Shown here in pieces: positions 42,622 through 51,056 of a DNA stretch of 64,000 nucleotides. Source of the DNA: Planctomycetota bacterium (GTDB taxonomy: Bacteria; Planctomycetota; PUPC01; JACPCR01); assembly GCA_016179685.1 (NCBI GenBank), contig JACPCR010000068.1:1-64000 (forward strand). The letters are read 5' to 3'. The notes beneath the pieces are model-generated. The model saw only the letters and a program-made list of their open reading frames with translations. It made no database searches and was not told the DNA's origin. How positions within the stretch are numbered: the stretch's first letter is position 1; every line of letters starts with the position of its first letter. The position numbers and the translations under genes were made by a program.

Positions 42622-44424
42622 TTATGCGGACCCCGCCGCGGCCGGGCCGATCGCCCCATCCGAATCTTTCTTCTTGCCCTGGCCCTCGGGGTGCCCTCGA
42701 CCGGCTGCGGCGTGCACGCTGTCGGCCGGAAACTTCCGGCCGTACCGCCCGTAGAAAGACGCTGCCACGATCAGCGTCTCCACGACGAGGTAGCCGATGG
42801 CGAACTGGATGCCGCCGTCGCCGAACCCGTAGCTGTGCAGTCCCGCGCCGAGCACGAAATTCACGCCGTAATAGCACATGCCGACCAGGCTCCAGGCGAT
42901 CACGCTGCCGACGGCCGTGCCAAAGGGGCCCCAGAAGCCCGCCATTCGCCCGTGCAAGAGGATGCCGTATCCCAGGATGCAGATGAGAGCCCACGTCTCC
43001 TTCGGGTCCCAGCCCCAGTAGCGGCCCCAGGCCTCGCCCGCCCACCACGCGCCCAGGATCGTCCCCGCCGTGATCAGCAGAAACCCGAGCTGCAAGCTTC
43101 GGTAGAGAAACAGCGTCATCTGGGCCAGCAACTCCTTGCGATGCGGGGCGAAAAAGTAGATGCCCAGGTTGATGTGCCCCACGCCCATGGCCAGCGTCAG
43201 GGCAGCATAGGCCGACATCACCGTCAGCACGTGCACCGTGAGCCAGTAGTTCGTCCGCAGGACCGGCACGAGCGGGTCCATCCCGCGGTCCAGGGGAAGC
43301 TGGTCGGCCAGGATGAGCAACATCACCGACAGGGCCGATGCGGCGATGCCGAAGATGCGCGATCGGTAGACCAGCTCGAAGACGATGGAAAACACGGTCA
43401 GCATGAACCCCATGAAGACCATGGACTCGTACATGTTGGAGACCGGCGGCCGCTGAGTGATGTAAATCCGGAGGGCGAACCCGCAGACCTGGACCAGGAC
43501 GCCGACGCCCAAGACGGCCTGGCAGGCGGCGTAGAAGGGTCCTGAACGCCAATGGAGAGAAATGAGAAACATGACCAGGCCCAGGAAGTAGAAGCCTGCC
43601 GAGAAGCGGAACGCATGCAGCCGGTTGTAATCCGTCTCCCAGTCCGCCTGGCTGAGCGCCCGGCTCGTCTCTTCCTTGTGGACGCGTTCGAAGAGCGCAT
43701 TCAGCGAGGCGAGCAGCTTGCTGGCTTCTTGATTGAACTCGACGCCGCGGCGCTCCCGGAACGCCGTGCCCACGGCCACCCACTGGTCCAGGACGCCCGA
43801 ACGAGCCGCTTCCGCCGCTTCCGGCACCCTTTGCGACACCGCAGGCATCGGCAACCACCGGCCGTTCCGGTCCGACGGGTGCGGTATCACCGCCAGGGCG
43901 TAGCCCTCGAAAAGGCCGTGCACCAGCTCCACCTTGCCCGCCACGTCCATCACTTCCCGTTCCATCCGGTCCAATTTCGCATCTTCGCCCTCCCGCATGC
44001 TCTTCGCATGAACCTTCCTCTGGAGCTTCTCCAGGGACTCGCTGCCAGCCAGGTCGCCAAAGCTGAAGTAAACCTCGTCCGGGTCCAGACCGATGCGTTC
44101 CTTGAACGGCCGATAGTTGACGCGGATGAAGCGCGCCTCCTGCCATTTTTCCGATTCGAACGTCCAGGAGAGGAAGACCGCTCGGGCGTCGCCCCCGGGC
44201 AGATTCCCGCCTGAAGGCGACGCGCTGGCCCGGAATTTCTCACGGCCCGTGACCTTGGAGACGACCTCCCGGGCATAGGTGTCCAGCGGCTTTACGCGGC
44301 CCTTGTGCTGCACGAGGACTTTCCCGATCTCGGTGAAGTCGAAGCCCGGAAGGCCCGCTTCGCCCGCGTCAGCGCAACCCCAGGCGATCAGGATGCCCAG
44401 AAGAAGGTGTCCCTGTTTCGTCAT
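42622..44424 (-). CDS. ccsA: cytochrome c biogenesis protein CcsA (ResC-like)
   Basis: A 600-residue haem-handling subunit of System II cytochrome c maturation. The C-terminal half has about eight transmembrane segments and the haem-binding WWD signature GAWWAGEAWGRYWGWDPKETWALI, with flanking His residues (WLTVHVLTVMSAYAA; GVGHINLGIYFFA). The N-terminal 270 residues are an exported extension after a short signal-like segment (LLLGILIAWGCADAG), longer than in classical CcsA. It ends in a charged Gly/Lys tail. It lies 40 bases downstream of resB in the same direction, so both form an operon. Together they move haem to the outside and attach it to CxxCH apocytochromes. Confidence 0.9.
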   Translation of the reverse strand: MTKQGHLLLGILIAWGCADAGEAGLPGFDFTEIGKVLVQHKGRVKPLDTYAREVVSKVTGREKFRASASPSGGNLPGGDARAVFLSWTFESEKWQEARFIRVNYRPFKERIGLDPDEVYFSFGDLAGSESLEKLQRKVHAKSMREGEDAKLDRMEREVMDVAGKVELVHGLFEGYALAVIPHPSDRNGRWLPMPAVSQRVPEAAEAARSGVLDQWVAVGTAFRERRGVEFNQEASKLLASLNALFERVHKEETSRALSQADWETDYNRLHAFRFSAGFYFLGLVMFLISLHWRSGPFYAACQAVLGVGVLVQVCGFALRIYITQRPPVSNMYESMVFMGFMLTVFSIVFELVYRSRIFGIAASALSVMLLILADQLPLDRGMDPLVPVLRTNYWLTVHVLTVMSAYAALTLAMGVGHINLGIYFFAPHRKELLAQMTLFLYRSLQLGFLLITAGTILGAWWAGEAWGRYWGWDPKETWALICILGYGILLHGRMAGFWGPFGTAVGSVIAWSLVGMCYYGVNFVLGAGLHSYGFGDGGIQFAIGYLVVETLIVAASFYGRYGRKFPADSVHAAAGRGHPEGQGKKKDSDGAIGPAAAGSA

Positions 44425-44464
44425 ATCTACCTCGGAATTTCGACCTGTTCCATGCCGACTTTTT

Positions 44465-47152
44465 CTACTTTCTACTTTTTACTTTCTTCTTGCCCGTGGG
44501 AGCTTGCCACGGCTTGATGTAGAACATCGTCACGATGCCGCACACGACGAGCGAAAAACCAGCATAAACCACCTTCAGCCCAGGGTCATAGGATACCGTG
44601 AAGACGGAGACCTCCGGCTGGCCGGGCTGCTTCACGTAGCTGGACTGGTAGAAGAGTAGATTCTGGAACTCGTGGGGATGGTTCATGTTGATCATCACCT
44701 GCTGGATCAGGCCGGCCTTCCGGTCCGTGAAGTCCACGTCGCTCTCAAAGGAAGCGATCCCCTCGCCGCCCGGGTTCGGCACGTCTCGAAAATCGAACAG
44801 CTTCACGTCGAAGTCCAGTTCCCGGGTGTCGGCGAACAGCGATACGTGCACCGTCTCTCCGCCGAGCTGCAGCGCGGTCCCGTGCCGGACGCCCCACCAG
44901 ACCCACCCCTCCGCCTCCTCGCCGCCCTTGCGGGCCCTGACATGGACGGCGGGCATCGAATGCTCCCCGCCGCCGAAGTCTGAGGCCTCGACCACCTCCT
45001 GCCGGACCCGGCCCCTTTCTATGTACTCCTCGACGGTGAAGCCCGCGCCAGGCATCCAGGGCAAAACCACCTGGCGTCTCAACTCCACCGGACCGGACTG
45101 CACCGGATGACGCCGGGAACGGACCACGTAATGAAGCGAGCGGTCCGGCGACAGCACGAGCGTCAGGCTGTTTCCCGTTTCGCTTTCCGGGCGCTGTTCC
45201 ACCCGGTACTCGAGGAAGGTGATGCCCGTGGACGCGCTCGAGCCCGCGGGAAACGTGTCCTTGCTCCGGGCAGAATCGGAGCTGAAGGCCACGTACTCGC
45301 GGTTGCCAGCGACGCCCTCGACCCGGACACGGACCGCGGACGGATAAGCCGCCGCCCCGCCGGGTCCGTGCGGCCCGTGCCCATGCGGAGACTCCGCGTC
45401 ATCCGCTCCTTCGCCCGGACCTGGCTCGACCCCGTCGGCAGGAGCGCCCGCTTCCACCAGCCTCACCCGGTTCATCGCCTTCGGCAGATAGCGTTCCACG
45501 ACCAGTTCCATGTCCATCCAGTTCGTCTTGACGGGCTTGCCGATCTCCATCGGGCCACGGACTCGGCCCGCCTTCTTGGAGAAGCCGGAATAGGCGAGCT
45601 GTTCGCCCGGCCCGCTGATCAGGACCAGGTGTCCGAGCCTGCCCCCTCCATCCGCCACCGGCACCAGGAGCTGCGCGCTCTCCACATAGGGCACGCCCTT
45701 CTCCACACGCTGGACACGATCGAAGGTGGGGAAATGTGCGAAGACCGAATGGACCTCCTCCCCACGGGGCCCGTGAAGACGGAACAGGAGCGCCGGGTTC
45801 GCCATCTCGTCACTCGCATTCTCGAGCTCCTGCTTCTGAGAGTTGACGACGGCATGCGGATAGAAATCCTCCAACTCCAGCCTCAGATCGATGCCTGGAA
45901 TCGGGACGGGGTCCCCGGCCTTCGCCAGCTCGTCCACGGAAAAGGACGCCCGCTGTCCGCCTGGAAAAGCCAGGCGGAGCTGGCCCTTCGGGTAACGCTT
46001 CAGGAACGCCTCGGGCTCGAGCCAGGCCGAGCGTTCCTCTTGCGTCTCGGCGAGGCGCAACTCGATGCCGGCCACCCCGCCGAAGTCCACCTGGCGGCGC
46101 TGCGGCAGCCGGTAGAAGAGCCACTCCTCCCACCGGCTTCCTTTCTCAGAGGGGGAATAGAGGGCGAAGCGCACCGCCGGATTGAACTCCGGGCCGTCCT
46201 CCTCCACCCGGTCCTCCGCCGCGGCGCGCTCGTAGTATTCCACGATCGTCAGGGTCGAACCACTCCCGTCCAGCGGGACCGGCTGGTTCAGCTTCTCCGA
46301 GACGGGTATTTTGAGGTGTTCGCCATTGGCCAGCGCCAGGTGCAGGTGTCCCCGAGGCGTCGGCTTCCCCGCTTCGGGGGCGATCATCGCCTGCAGCTCC
46401 TCCTCGTTTTGCGCCTCGACAAAGGCGAACTGGGCGGGCCCGAAATTGATCCGGTCCTTCCTCGGGTCCCGGAGGAGAAGCCAGGGCTCGGCCGAGGCCA
46501 TGGGCGACTGGAAGTGGACCTTCACGGCCGGGAAAAACTCGATGCCGCCGGGCTCGACGACGTCCTGAACCTGAGCGGCGGAATAGTACTGGTCCGCCAT
46601 CACCTCGTAAGACCCGCAGGCAAAACGCTGGGGCCGGTCCGGGCCCGGCGGGTCATAGCGGAACTCGACGGGGAACGCTCGGGAAGCCGATTCATCCGGC
46701 GTCTCGATCCCGAACAAGATTTTTTTCAGGCGGACGGTGCGGCCTTGCTCGCCTTCCTCGAGCGCGAGCTGGCCTTCCCAGCCCGCGTATCGGCTGATGG
46801 CCGACCCGGTGATCACGGTAATCAATCCGAGGTGCGTGATGAGGAAGCCCGTGTGCCGGCGCTGCCATGGCCAGCGGCTCAACGCGGCCGCAATGACGTT
46901 GACGCCGAGCAGCACGAGGAGCGCCTCGAACCAGGTCCGGCGGTAGACCATGTAATGGGCGTAATCTGCATCCGCTTTTGCCTCGTAAATCGTTGCGACA
47001 GCAACCGTTACGAGAATCACCGCCAGCAGCGTGATCGCCAGCCAGAAGGAAGAAAGAAGCCAGAAAAGGTGGCCGGGAAAGCCCCGCGGCCGGCCGCCCG
47101 GCCGGGGGAATAGCTCGTGGAAGCGCTGGGCGGGCGAGGGTTGGTCAGGCAC
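44465..47152 (-). CDS. resB: cytochrome c biogenesis protein ResB (Ccs1-like)
   Basis: An 895-residue partner of CcsA in System II. The first 130 residues carry the ResB transmembrane core: LFWLLSSFWLAITLLAVILV, TWFEALLVLLGVNVIAAALS, WQRRHTGFLITHLGLITVIT. A very large periplasmic domain follows (about 700 residues, twice the usual size, beta-rich with several similar blocks such as GGVAGIELRLAETQEE). A final transmembrane helix is GLKVVYAGFSLVVCGIVTMF. HTGFLITHLG carries the conserved His. The ATG at 47152 starts a basic N-terminus. It is the first gene of the resB-ccsA operon; upstream lies a decayed region with a MITE. Confidence 0.88.
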   Translation of the reverse strand: MPDQPSPAQRFHELFPRPGGRPRGFPGHLFWLLSSFWLAITLLAVILVTVAVATIYEAKADADYAHYMVYRRTWFEALLVLLGVNVIAAALSRWPWQRRHTGFLITHLGLITVITGSAISRYAGWEGQLALEEGEQGRTVRLKKILFGIETPDESASRAFPVEFRYDPPGPDRPQRFACGSYEVMADQYYSAAQVQDVVEPGGIEFFPAVKVHFQSPMASAEPWLLLRDPRKDRINFGPAQFAFVEAQNEEELQAMIAPEAGKPTPRGHLHLALANGEHLKIPVSEKLNQPVPLDGSGSTLTIVEYYERAAAEDRVEEDGPEFNPAVRFALYSPSEKGSRWEEWLFYRLPQRRQVDFGGVAGIELRLAETQEERSAWLEPEAFLKRYPKGQLRLAFPGGQRASFSVDELAKAGDPVPIPGIDLRLELEDFYPHAVVNSQKQELENASDEMANPALLFRLHGPRGEEVHSVFAHFPTFDRVQRVEKGVPYVESAQLLVPVADGGGRLGHLVLISGPGEQLAYSGFSKKAGRVRGPMEIGKPVKTNWMDMELVVERYLPKAMNRVRLVEAGAPADGVEPGPGEGADDAESPHGHGPHGPGGAAAYPSAVRVRVEGVAGNREYVAFSSDSARSKDTFPAGSSASTGITFLEYRVEQRPESETGNSLTLVLSPDRSLHYVVRSRRHPVQSGPVELRRQVVLPWMPGAGFTVEEYIERGRVRQEVVEASDFGGGEHSMPAVHVRARKGGEEAEGWVWWGVRHGTALQLGGETVHVSLFADTRELDFDVKLFDFRDVPNPGGEGIASFESDVDFTDRKAGLIQQVMINMNHPHEFQNLLFYQSSYVKQPGQPEVSVFTVSYDPGLKVVYAGFSLVVCGIVTMFYIKPWQAPTGKKKVKSRK

Positions 47153-47173
47153 GGGGAAAACTCGAAAAGTAGA

Positions 47174-47430
47174 CCCATACTAGCAGAAGCAAGGCGGAAG
47201 TTCTACACTCTTGAGAAGTGCCCCAACAAACTCATCCTTAAGGGCCACGAACTCGCCCGCGAGTCGCGCGATTCGCCTTCGCCTCCCACCCTCGCTGAAT
47301 CTTCGCGGAAGAAATGGCTTCGGCGGGCAGGCGCGGTGTGGCCGTCACCAGCGGCTTCCACTCGCCGATGGAGAAGGAGTGCCTGAGCCTTCTCCTCCGG
47401 GGGAAGCAGCCAGTCTCCTGGTGGCCGGCG
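47174..47430 (+). pseudogene. relic of a DprA/Rossmann-like DNA-processing family gene
   Basis: Two out-of-frame pieces fit one protein family. The first (47174-47272) reads PILAEARRKFYTLEKCPNKL and ILKGHELARES, resembling the KCPxxLILKxYDLA segment. The second (47314-47430) reads GVAVTSGFHSPMEKECLSLL and LRGKQPVSWWPA, resembling the SGFHSPMExxCLxxLLRGxQPV segment. A frameshift lies between them, and the second piece is ended by the MITE, whose first bases form the stop. Family identification is from memory of conserved blocks and is moderate. Confidence 0.5.
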
Positions 47431-47609
47431 TAACTGCTTAGTGATCGTCACCGGAGGCCTGTTTCTGTGAGTCCCATAGGGACGTCCGAAAATAGCCCAG
47501 GGCACAAGTTCGCCGAAGCCCCGCGAAGGCGAACGCAGCCCTGGGAAGGGAAAGCGCATCAACCACAAGAGTCCCGTAGGGACGGCAGAAGTTTTCGCCA
47601 AGGAGTTAC
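47430..47609. mobile_element. MITE-like element, copy 2, with 8-bp flanking duplication
   Basis: A 180-bp near-identical copy of 16702-16880, in the same orientation. It begins GTAACT and ends AGTTAC. It is flanked by TGGCCGGC on both sides (47422-47429 and 47610-47617), which looks like an 8-bp target-site duplication and defines the element ends. It interrupts the DprA-like relic. Confidence 0.8.
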
Positions 47610-47628
47610 TGGCCGGCAAAGCGCCTGA

Positions 47629-47985
47629 CTATCGCTGCCGCATCTCCTGGATCAGCTTTTCGAGCCGCTCGATGTCCTCTTTGGTCGCCACCTGCTGCCG
47701 GGCCATCGCCGCAGCCAGCCGGTCGCCCAGCCAGTCCTCGAAGCTCTTCTTCTGCCGTTCCACCCGTTCCTTCGCCTTCTGCCCGATCTGTTCGCTTTTC
47801 TGGGAAATCTTTTCTCCTTGCTCGCGCAGATCGCTGACGAGCTGATTGAATTTCTCTTCCCCCAGAACGGCCGCGATCGCTGCCGCCTTGGAAAGATGTT
47901 CCAGCACGTCCGCAAAACTCTCCTTCTTCTTCTCTCCATCCTGCTGCGGTCCTTCTCCGCATCGATTCGATTCGCACTCGCTCAT
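47629..47985 (-). CDS. small phasin-like coiled-coil protein
   Basis: A 118-residue, almost wholly helical, highly charged protein. It has a heptad-like centre (KFNQLVSDLREQGEKISQKS, EQIGQKAKERVERQKKSFED) and a second coil (TKEDIERLEKLIQEMRQR). Proteins of this shape include PhaF/PhaI-type granule-associated phasins and their relatives with C-terminal leucine-type oligomerisation coils; no polyhydroxyalkanoate genes are in the window, so that link is only a possibility. The ATG at 47985 is chosen because GGGAGGACTCC lies just upstream. Its 3' end abuts the MITE target duplication. Confidence 0.6.
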   Translation of the reverse strand: MSECESNRCGEGPQQDGEKKKESFADVLEHLSKAAAIAAVLGEEKFNQLVSDLREQGEKISQKSEQIGQKAKERVERQKKSFEDWLGDRLAAAMARQQVATKEDIERLEKLIQEMRQR

Positions 47986-48475
47986 GGAGTCCTCCCGGAA
48001 ATCAACGTGTTCCAAACCGATCCGAGTTTCCGCGTACGAAAGCACATTCGGCCTTCCGTGTGCCGAGACTCGCCAAGAAGCTATTGAAATCCGCTGCGCC
48101 CTTCGGGTTCGCGGATTTCAGTGCCAGGGTTGGCCCGGCTTCGCCGGCCCAGCCCTGGCGGGGAAACTGAAGCCTGAACAGGGATACGAGCGATAGACTC
48201 ATCGAACTTATTGTAACCTGAGAACCGGCGAAAATCCGCAGTCCGGTCCGGGCGCTCTTTCTGCCGCCGGGATTGACTTCGTACGGCCATTGTGATACAA
48301 AGCAGGTGTCGCACGCCGAAAATCGGGCATCCCACTCGCCCGTATCGCGGTTTTCCCTCGACGTCTGAAACGCACCTCGCCCGTATCCGCATGCTGTTCG
48401 CGCCACGGTGCGCGTTTCGCAGTCCACGGATTCCGTTGCCCTTCGGCCCGCCTTCTTTGCGAGGAGTCTCTGATC
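47986..48475. other. 490-bp divergent intergenic region
   Basis: No gene is seen. It holds the nested palindromes at 48085-48158 and a CTCGCCCGTATC word repeated near 48338 and 48378. It should carry the promoters of both the phasin-like gene and the SPOR-like gene, but I could not identify them with confidence. Confidence 0.4.
48085..48158. repeat. two adjacent REP-like palindromes
   Basis: TGAAATCCGC (48085-48094) pairs with GCGGATTTCA (48111-48120). The second palindrome pairs 48124-48139 with 48143-48158 around a three-base TTC loop with two mismatches. Confidence 0.65.
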
Positions 48476-49279
48476 ATGGGAAAACACCTGTCCGCCGATT
48501 TCTACGAGGTCTACAAGCGCCGCAGGGAGGAGCTGGAGCCGGTCGCTCCGCCGGCCGTCGCCCCCGAAGCCGCTGCTGCCGCGCTGCCCGCCGCGACAGC
48601 GCCGGCGGGTCAGGACGCCGCCGCATCCGTGCCTCCCAACCCGTCCGAGCTGCCAGCGCCGGCGACGTCCTCCGCCCGGGCGTCCCTTCCGGCAGCGCCG
48701 GCAGCGTCCGCGGCCCGGGTGTCCCTTCCGGCAGCCAGCACGGGCCGCAACGGCCTCGCTGGTCTGGCCAGGTCAGAGGGAAACGGGATCACGGTCCGGC
48801 GCAGCACGGTGACGGCTGCGCTCATCCTGTGCGTCATTGGATTTGCCAGCGCTTATATACTCGGGCATGAACGCGGACGCGTTTCCGCGCTGGAGACCGC
48901 CGGGATGGGGGACCCCGCGTCGGGATCGCAGGGGCTTGCCGAGGCCGTGCCGCAGGCCGCGGTGGCCGTGCAGCCGGCCGCAGCCGCGCCCGCGGCTCGC
49001 TTCGCCTCCCGAATCCCGAAGAAAAGCGATCCTCGTTCAGCATATACGCTCGTGCTCAACCGATACCCGGCCCAGTCGGAGACCCGGGCGAAGGATGACC
49101 TCCGCCGCCTGAAGGACGAGGGCTTTCTCGACGCCGGCTTGGCCCGCGACAACCAGAGCTTCTATCTCTTCTATGGGAAGTTCCCCTCCTTGGAGGACCC
49201 GAAACTCCAAGAATACTTCACACTGTTCAGCGGGCGGAACGGATTCAAAGACTGCTTCGTCCGACCGGTTTCCAAGTGA
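48476..49279 (+). CDS. single-pass membrane protein with SPOR-like C-terminal domain
   Basis: A 267-residue protein. The N-terminal 100 residues are an Ala/Pro-rich cytoplasmic linker after a short charged start (HLSADFYEVYKRRREELEP). One transmembrane helix follows a basic stop (RRSTVTAALILCVIGFASAY). After an Ala-rich periplasmic spacer, the last 85 residues (SAYTLVLNRYPAQSETRAKD, DDLRRLKDEGFLDAG, SFYLFYGKFPSLEDP) have the strand-helix repeat of SPOR-type peptidoglycan-binding domains. That domain usually targets denuded septal glycan, so a cell-envelope or division role is inferred. The ATG is supported by GAGGAG upstream. Confidence 0.65.
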   Translation: MGKHLSADFYEVYKRRREELEPVAPPAVAPEAAAAALPAATAPAGQDAAASVPPNPSELPAPATSSARASLPAAPAASAARVSLPAASTGRNGLAGLARSEGNGITVRRSTVTAALILCVIGFASAYILGHERGRVSALETAGMGDPASGSQGLAEAVPQAAVAVQPAAAAPAARFASRIPKKSDPRSAYTLVLNRYPAQSETRAKDDLRRLKDEGFLDAGLARDNQSFYLFYGKFPSLEDPKLQEYFTLFSGRNGFKDCFVRPVSK

Positions 49280-49325
49280 ATCGATTCCGTGAGGCCTTCG
49301 GCACTGCCACGCGAAGAATTCACAG

Positions 49326-49354
49326 TTGCTTTCGTCGGGCCACTTGGTTACATT
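49326..49354 (+). promoter_or_regulatory. possible promoter upstream of the small basic protein
   Basis: TTGCTT (49326-49331), a 17-base spacer, TACATT (49349-49354). It would leave a leader of about 205 bases before the ATG at 49568. Confidence 0.35.
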
Positions 49355-49567
49355 AGCTTGCCGGGTCGGAGTGAGGATGCTTTATCGTCCCCGGAGCTTG
49401 GCACTCCGCGGCCACCGGATTCCGGTCTTGGCGTGGCGGCGGCCACCCGACTGCCGAATTTTACATCCTTGAGATAGCGCGGCCACGCCTCGGTGGATTT
49501 GCCAAGCTCGAAAGGGCTGAGGCGAATGAATGTGTTCGCCTCGGAAAACTGCCGGAGGGTTGAACCC

Positions 49568-49975
49568 ATGTCGATTCATAAGAGTCTTCGAATCCAGGGC
49601 GTCATGATTCGTCACCGGAACGTTCTGAGGCGATTGGAGCGCATGGACGCTCTGGCAAAGCTGGAGAAGTGGAAGCCCGGCGAATCGGTTTTCGGCCTGC
49701 CGAAGGTGAAAGTGATGAAGGCCCGGAAACTGAAGAAGGTGAAGGCGGAGGCGGAGGAAGGGGCCGATGCGGTGGCCGCGGCGGCCGGCGCCCCAGCGGC
49801 CGGAACGGCTGCCCCAGCGGCCGGAGCGGCGGGGGCCAAGCCTGGTGCGGGGGCCAAGCCTGGTGCGGGGGCCAAGCCTGCTGCGGGGGCCAAGCCCGCT
49901 GCGGGGGCCAAGCCCGCTGCGGGGGCCAAGCCTGGTGCGGGGGCCAAGCCCGCTGCCGAAAAGAAGGGCAAGTAG
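49568..49975 (+). CDS. PVC-type small basic protein with AKPGAG repeat tail
   Basis: A 135-residue protein. The first 65 residues (MSIHKSLRIQGVMIRHRNVL, RRLERMDALAKLEKWKPGES, VFGLPKVKVMKARKLKKV) match the short, highly basic protein family described in Chlamydiae, Verrucomicrobia and Planctomycetes. Such proteins are normally only 45-70 residues. Here the family domain continues into a low-complexity tail of Ala, Gly, Pro and Lys encoded by an 18-bp tandem repeat, ending AAEKKGK. The tail resembles the basic Ala/Pro/Lys tails of histone H1-like proteins, so nucleic-acid binding is likely. The ATG at 49568 follows GGAGG at nine bases; upstream in-frame ATGs lack such a site. Confidence 0.75.
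   Translation: MSIHKSLRIQGVMIRHRNVLRRLERMDALAKLEKWKPGESVFGLPKVKVMKARKLKKVKAEAEEGADAVAAAAGAPAAGTAAPAAGAAGAKPGAGAKPGAGAKPAAGAKPAAGAKPAAGAKPGAGAKPAAEKKGK
49835..49957 (+). repeat. 18-bp tandem repeat in the small basic protein gene
   Basis: Six full in-frame units from 49835, each encoding AKP(G/A)AG, plus a partial seventh. Units differ only at GGT/GCT and CCT/CCC positions. Likely to vary in copy number between strains. Confidence 0.9.
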
Positions 49976-50065
49976 TCCATCGGCCGGGAATCCAGCGGCA
50001 GAGTGCCCGTGGCGAACGACCGATCTCAAGGCGGGCTATGCTCGCAACCCAAGCAGGCTCGGAGC

Positions 50066-50209
50066 GGAAGGAATTCGCACGTGTTCGCTGGTCACCCGTG
50101 CCTGGATTTCGGCTGGAAGCCGGGACACCGAGCACGCGTGAGCGCGCGTTGGCTACGTCGCGAATGGATGGATGGTTCGCGGGTGGAAGGAATTCGCACG
50201 TGTTCGCTG
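50066..50209. repeat. 25-bp direct repeat pair
   Basis: An identical 25-bp sequence beginning GGAAGGAATTCGCACG occurs at 50066-50090 and 50185-50209, with 94 bases between. The second copy touches the end of the GH127-like relic. No inverted ends or gene are seen between them. Confidence 0.7.
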
Positions 50210-50210
50210 A

Positions 50211-50901
50211 TAGAGGGGATAAGTCCTCCCATGGATCGGAAAACTATGACCCGGGGGGGACATGCTGACGACGGTATCCCCACGCCAGGTCAGGGTGTAG
50301 TCCTGGGTTGCATTCGTGAATGGGATGTGAATCTCTTCCCTTGTTTCCGTGACAGGGAATCGCAGGCTCATGATCTCTCCCGGCGTCGTCAGGCCGAATT
50401 CCAGGTAGCCTTCCTTCACCGCCGCCGGGACCTTTCTTTCTCCCCGAAGGACCTCCAGGCGCTCGGCGGAGACCCAGGAAGGGATTCGGACCGAAAGCTC
50501 CAGGGCTTCATTGCACCGGATATCTATTTTCCCATCATACGGCAAGTCGCTTTTCACCTGCACTGGGCCCGTATTCCGGTCCAGCAAGAGGTTGATGCTG
50601 ACCCGCCGCGCTTCTCGAGTGATGAGCCGGGCCGGTAGGTGAGCCCATCCTCATGGACCGAGGAAAACAAGTGATCCCGCCGGCCTTGCTCGATCTCGCC
50701 TGCGGCCGTGATGCCGGTCATCTTCCGCAGAAAGAGGAAGGCCTCGACCTGCCGAGACGGGATGTCCCCGTAGCCCCAGATGTCCCACCAGAGCTGGTCC
50801 GGCCTCGAGGCCTCGAGCCGGACCTCCGCGGCAGGGTCGGTGCGGACCAGCCAGTTGAAGGCGCGGAGCAGGGGAGTCTCGAATTCAAATGCCGCGGACA
50901 T
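50211..50901 (-). pseudogene. decayed GH127/DUF1680-like glycoside hydrolase gene
   Basis: Two pieces in different frames. The 5' piece (50901 to about 50600) reads FEFETPLLRAFNWLVRTDPA, GYGDIPSRQVEAFLFLRKMT and GLTYRPGSS. The 3' piece (about 50590 to 50211) reads INLLLDRNTGPVQVKSDLPY, then ELSVRIPSWVSAERLEV and a terminal beta domain. The INLLLDR...V.SDLPY and VRIPSW blocks match the C-terminal beta-sandwich of GH127-type arabinofuranosidases. The middle of the catalytic barrel and the original N-terminus are missing. An internal deletion with frameshift is the simplest explanation. Family assignment is moderate. Confidence 0.55.
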
Positions 50902-51056
50902 CGATCGCTCCTACCGATGCACCAGACGATGCCGCATCCTGTCCGAACGCCCCGCGAGCATCACGGGCCTTCTATCGCGTTCCGGCGTTAGGCGCTTGGG
51001 GCGACCAATTTGAAAAAAACTTTTCAGGTTTGAGTTGCAGTCTGATTCCCGGGGGC

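Noticed and set aside
42421-43545. 374-codon plus-strand frame opposite ccsA
   Set aside because: Complement of the CcsA transmembrane region, His/Asp/Gln/Arg-rich without a domain.
47629-48045. Upstream start of the coiled-coil gene at 48045
   Set aside because: The ATG at 47985 has a good ribosome site; the extra residues carry no motif.
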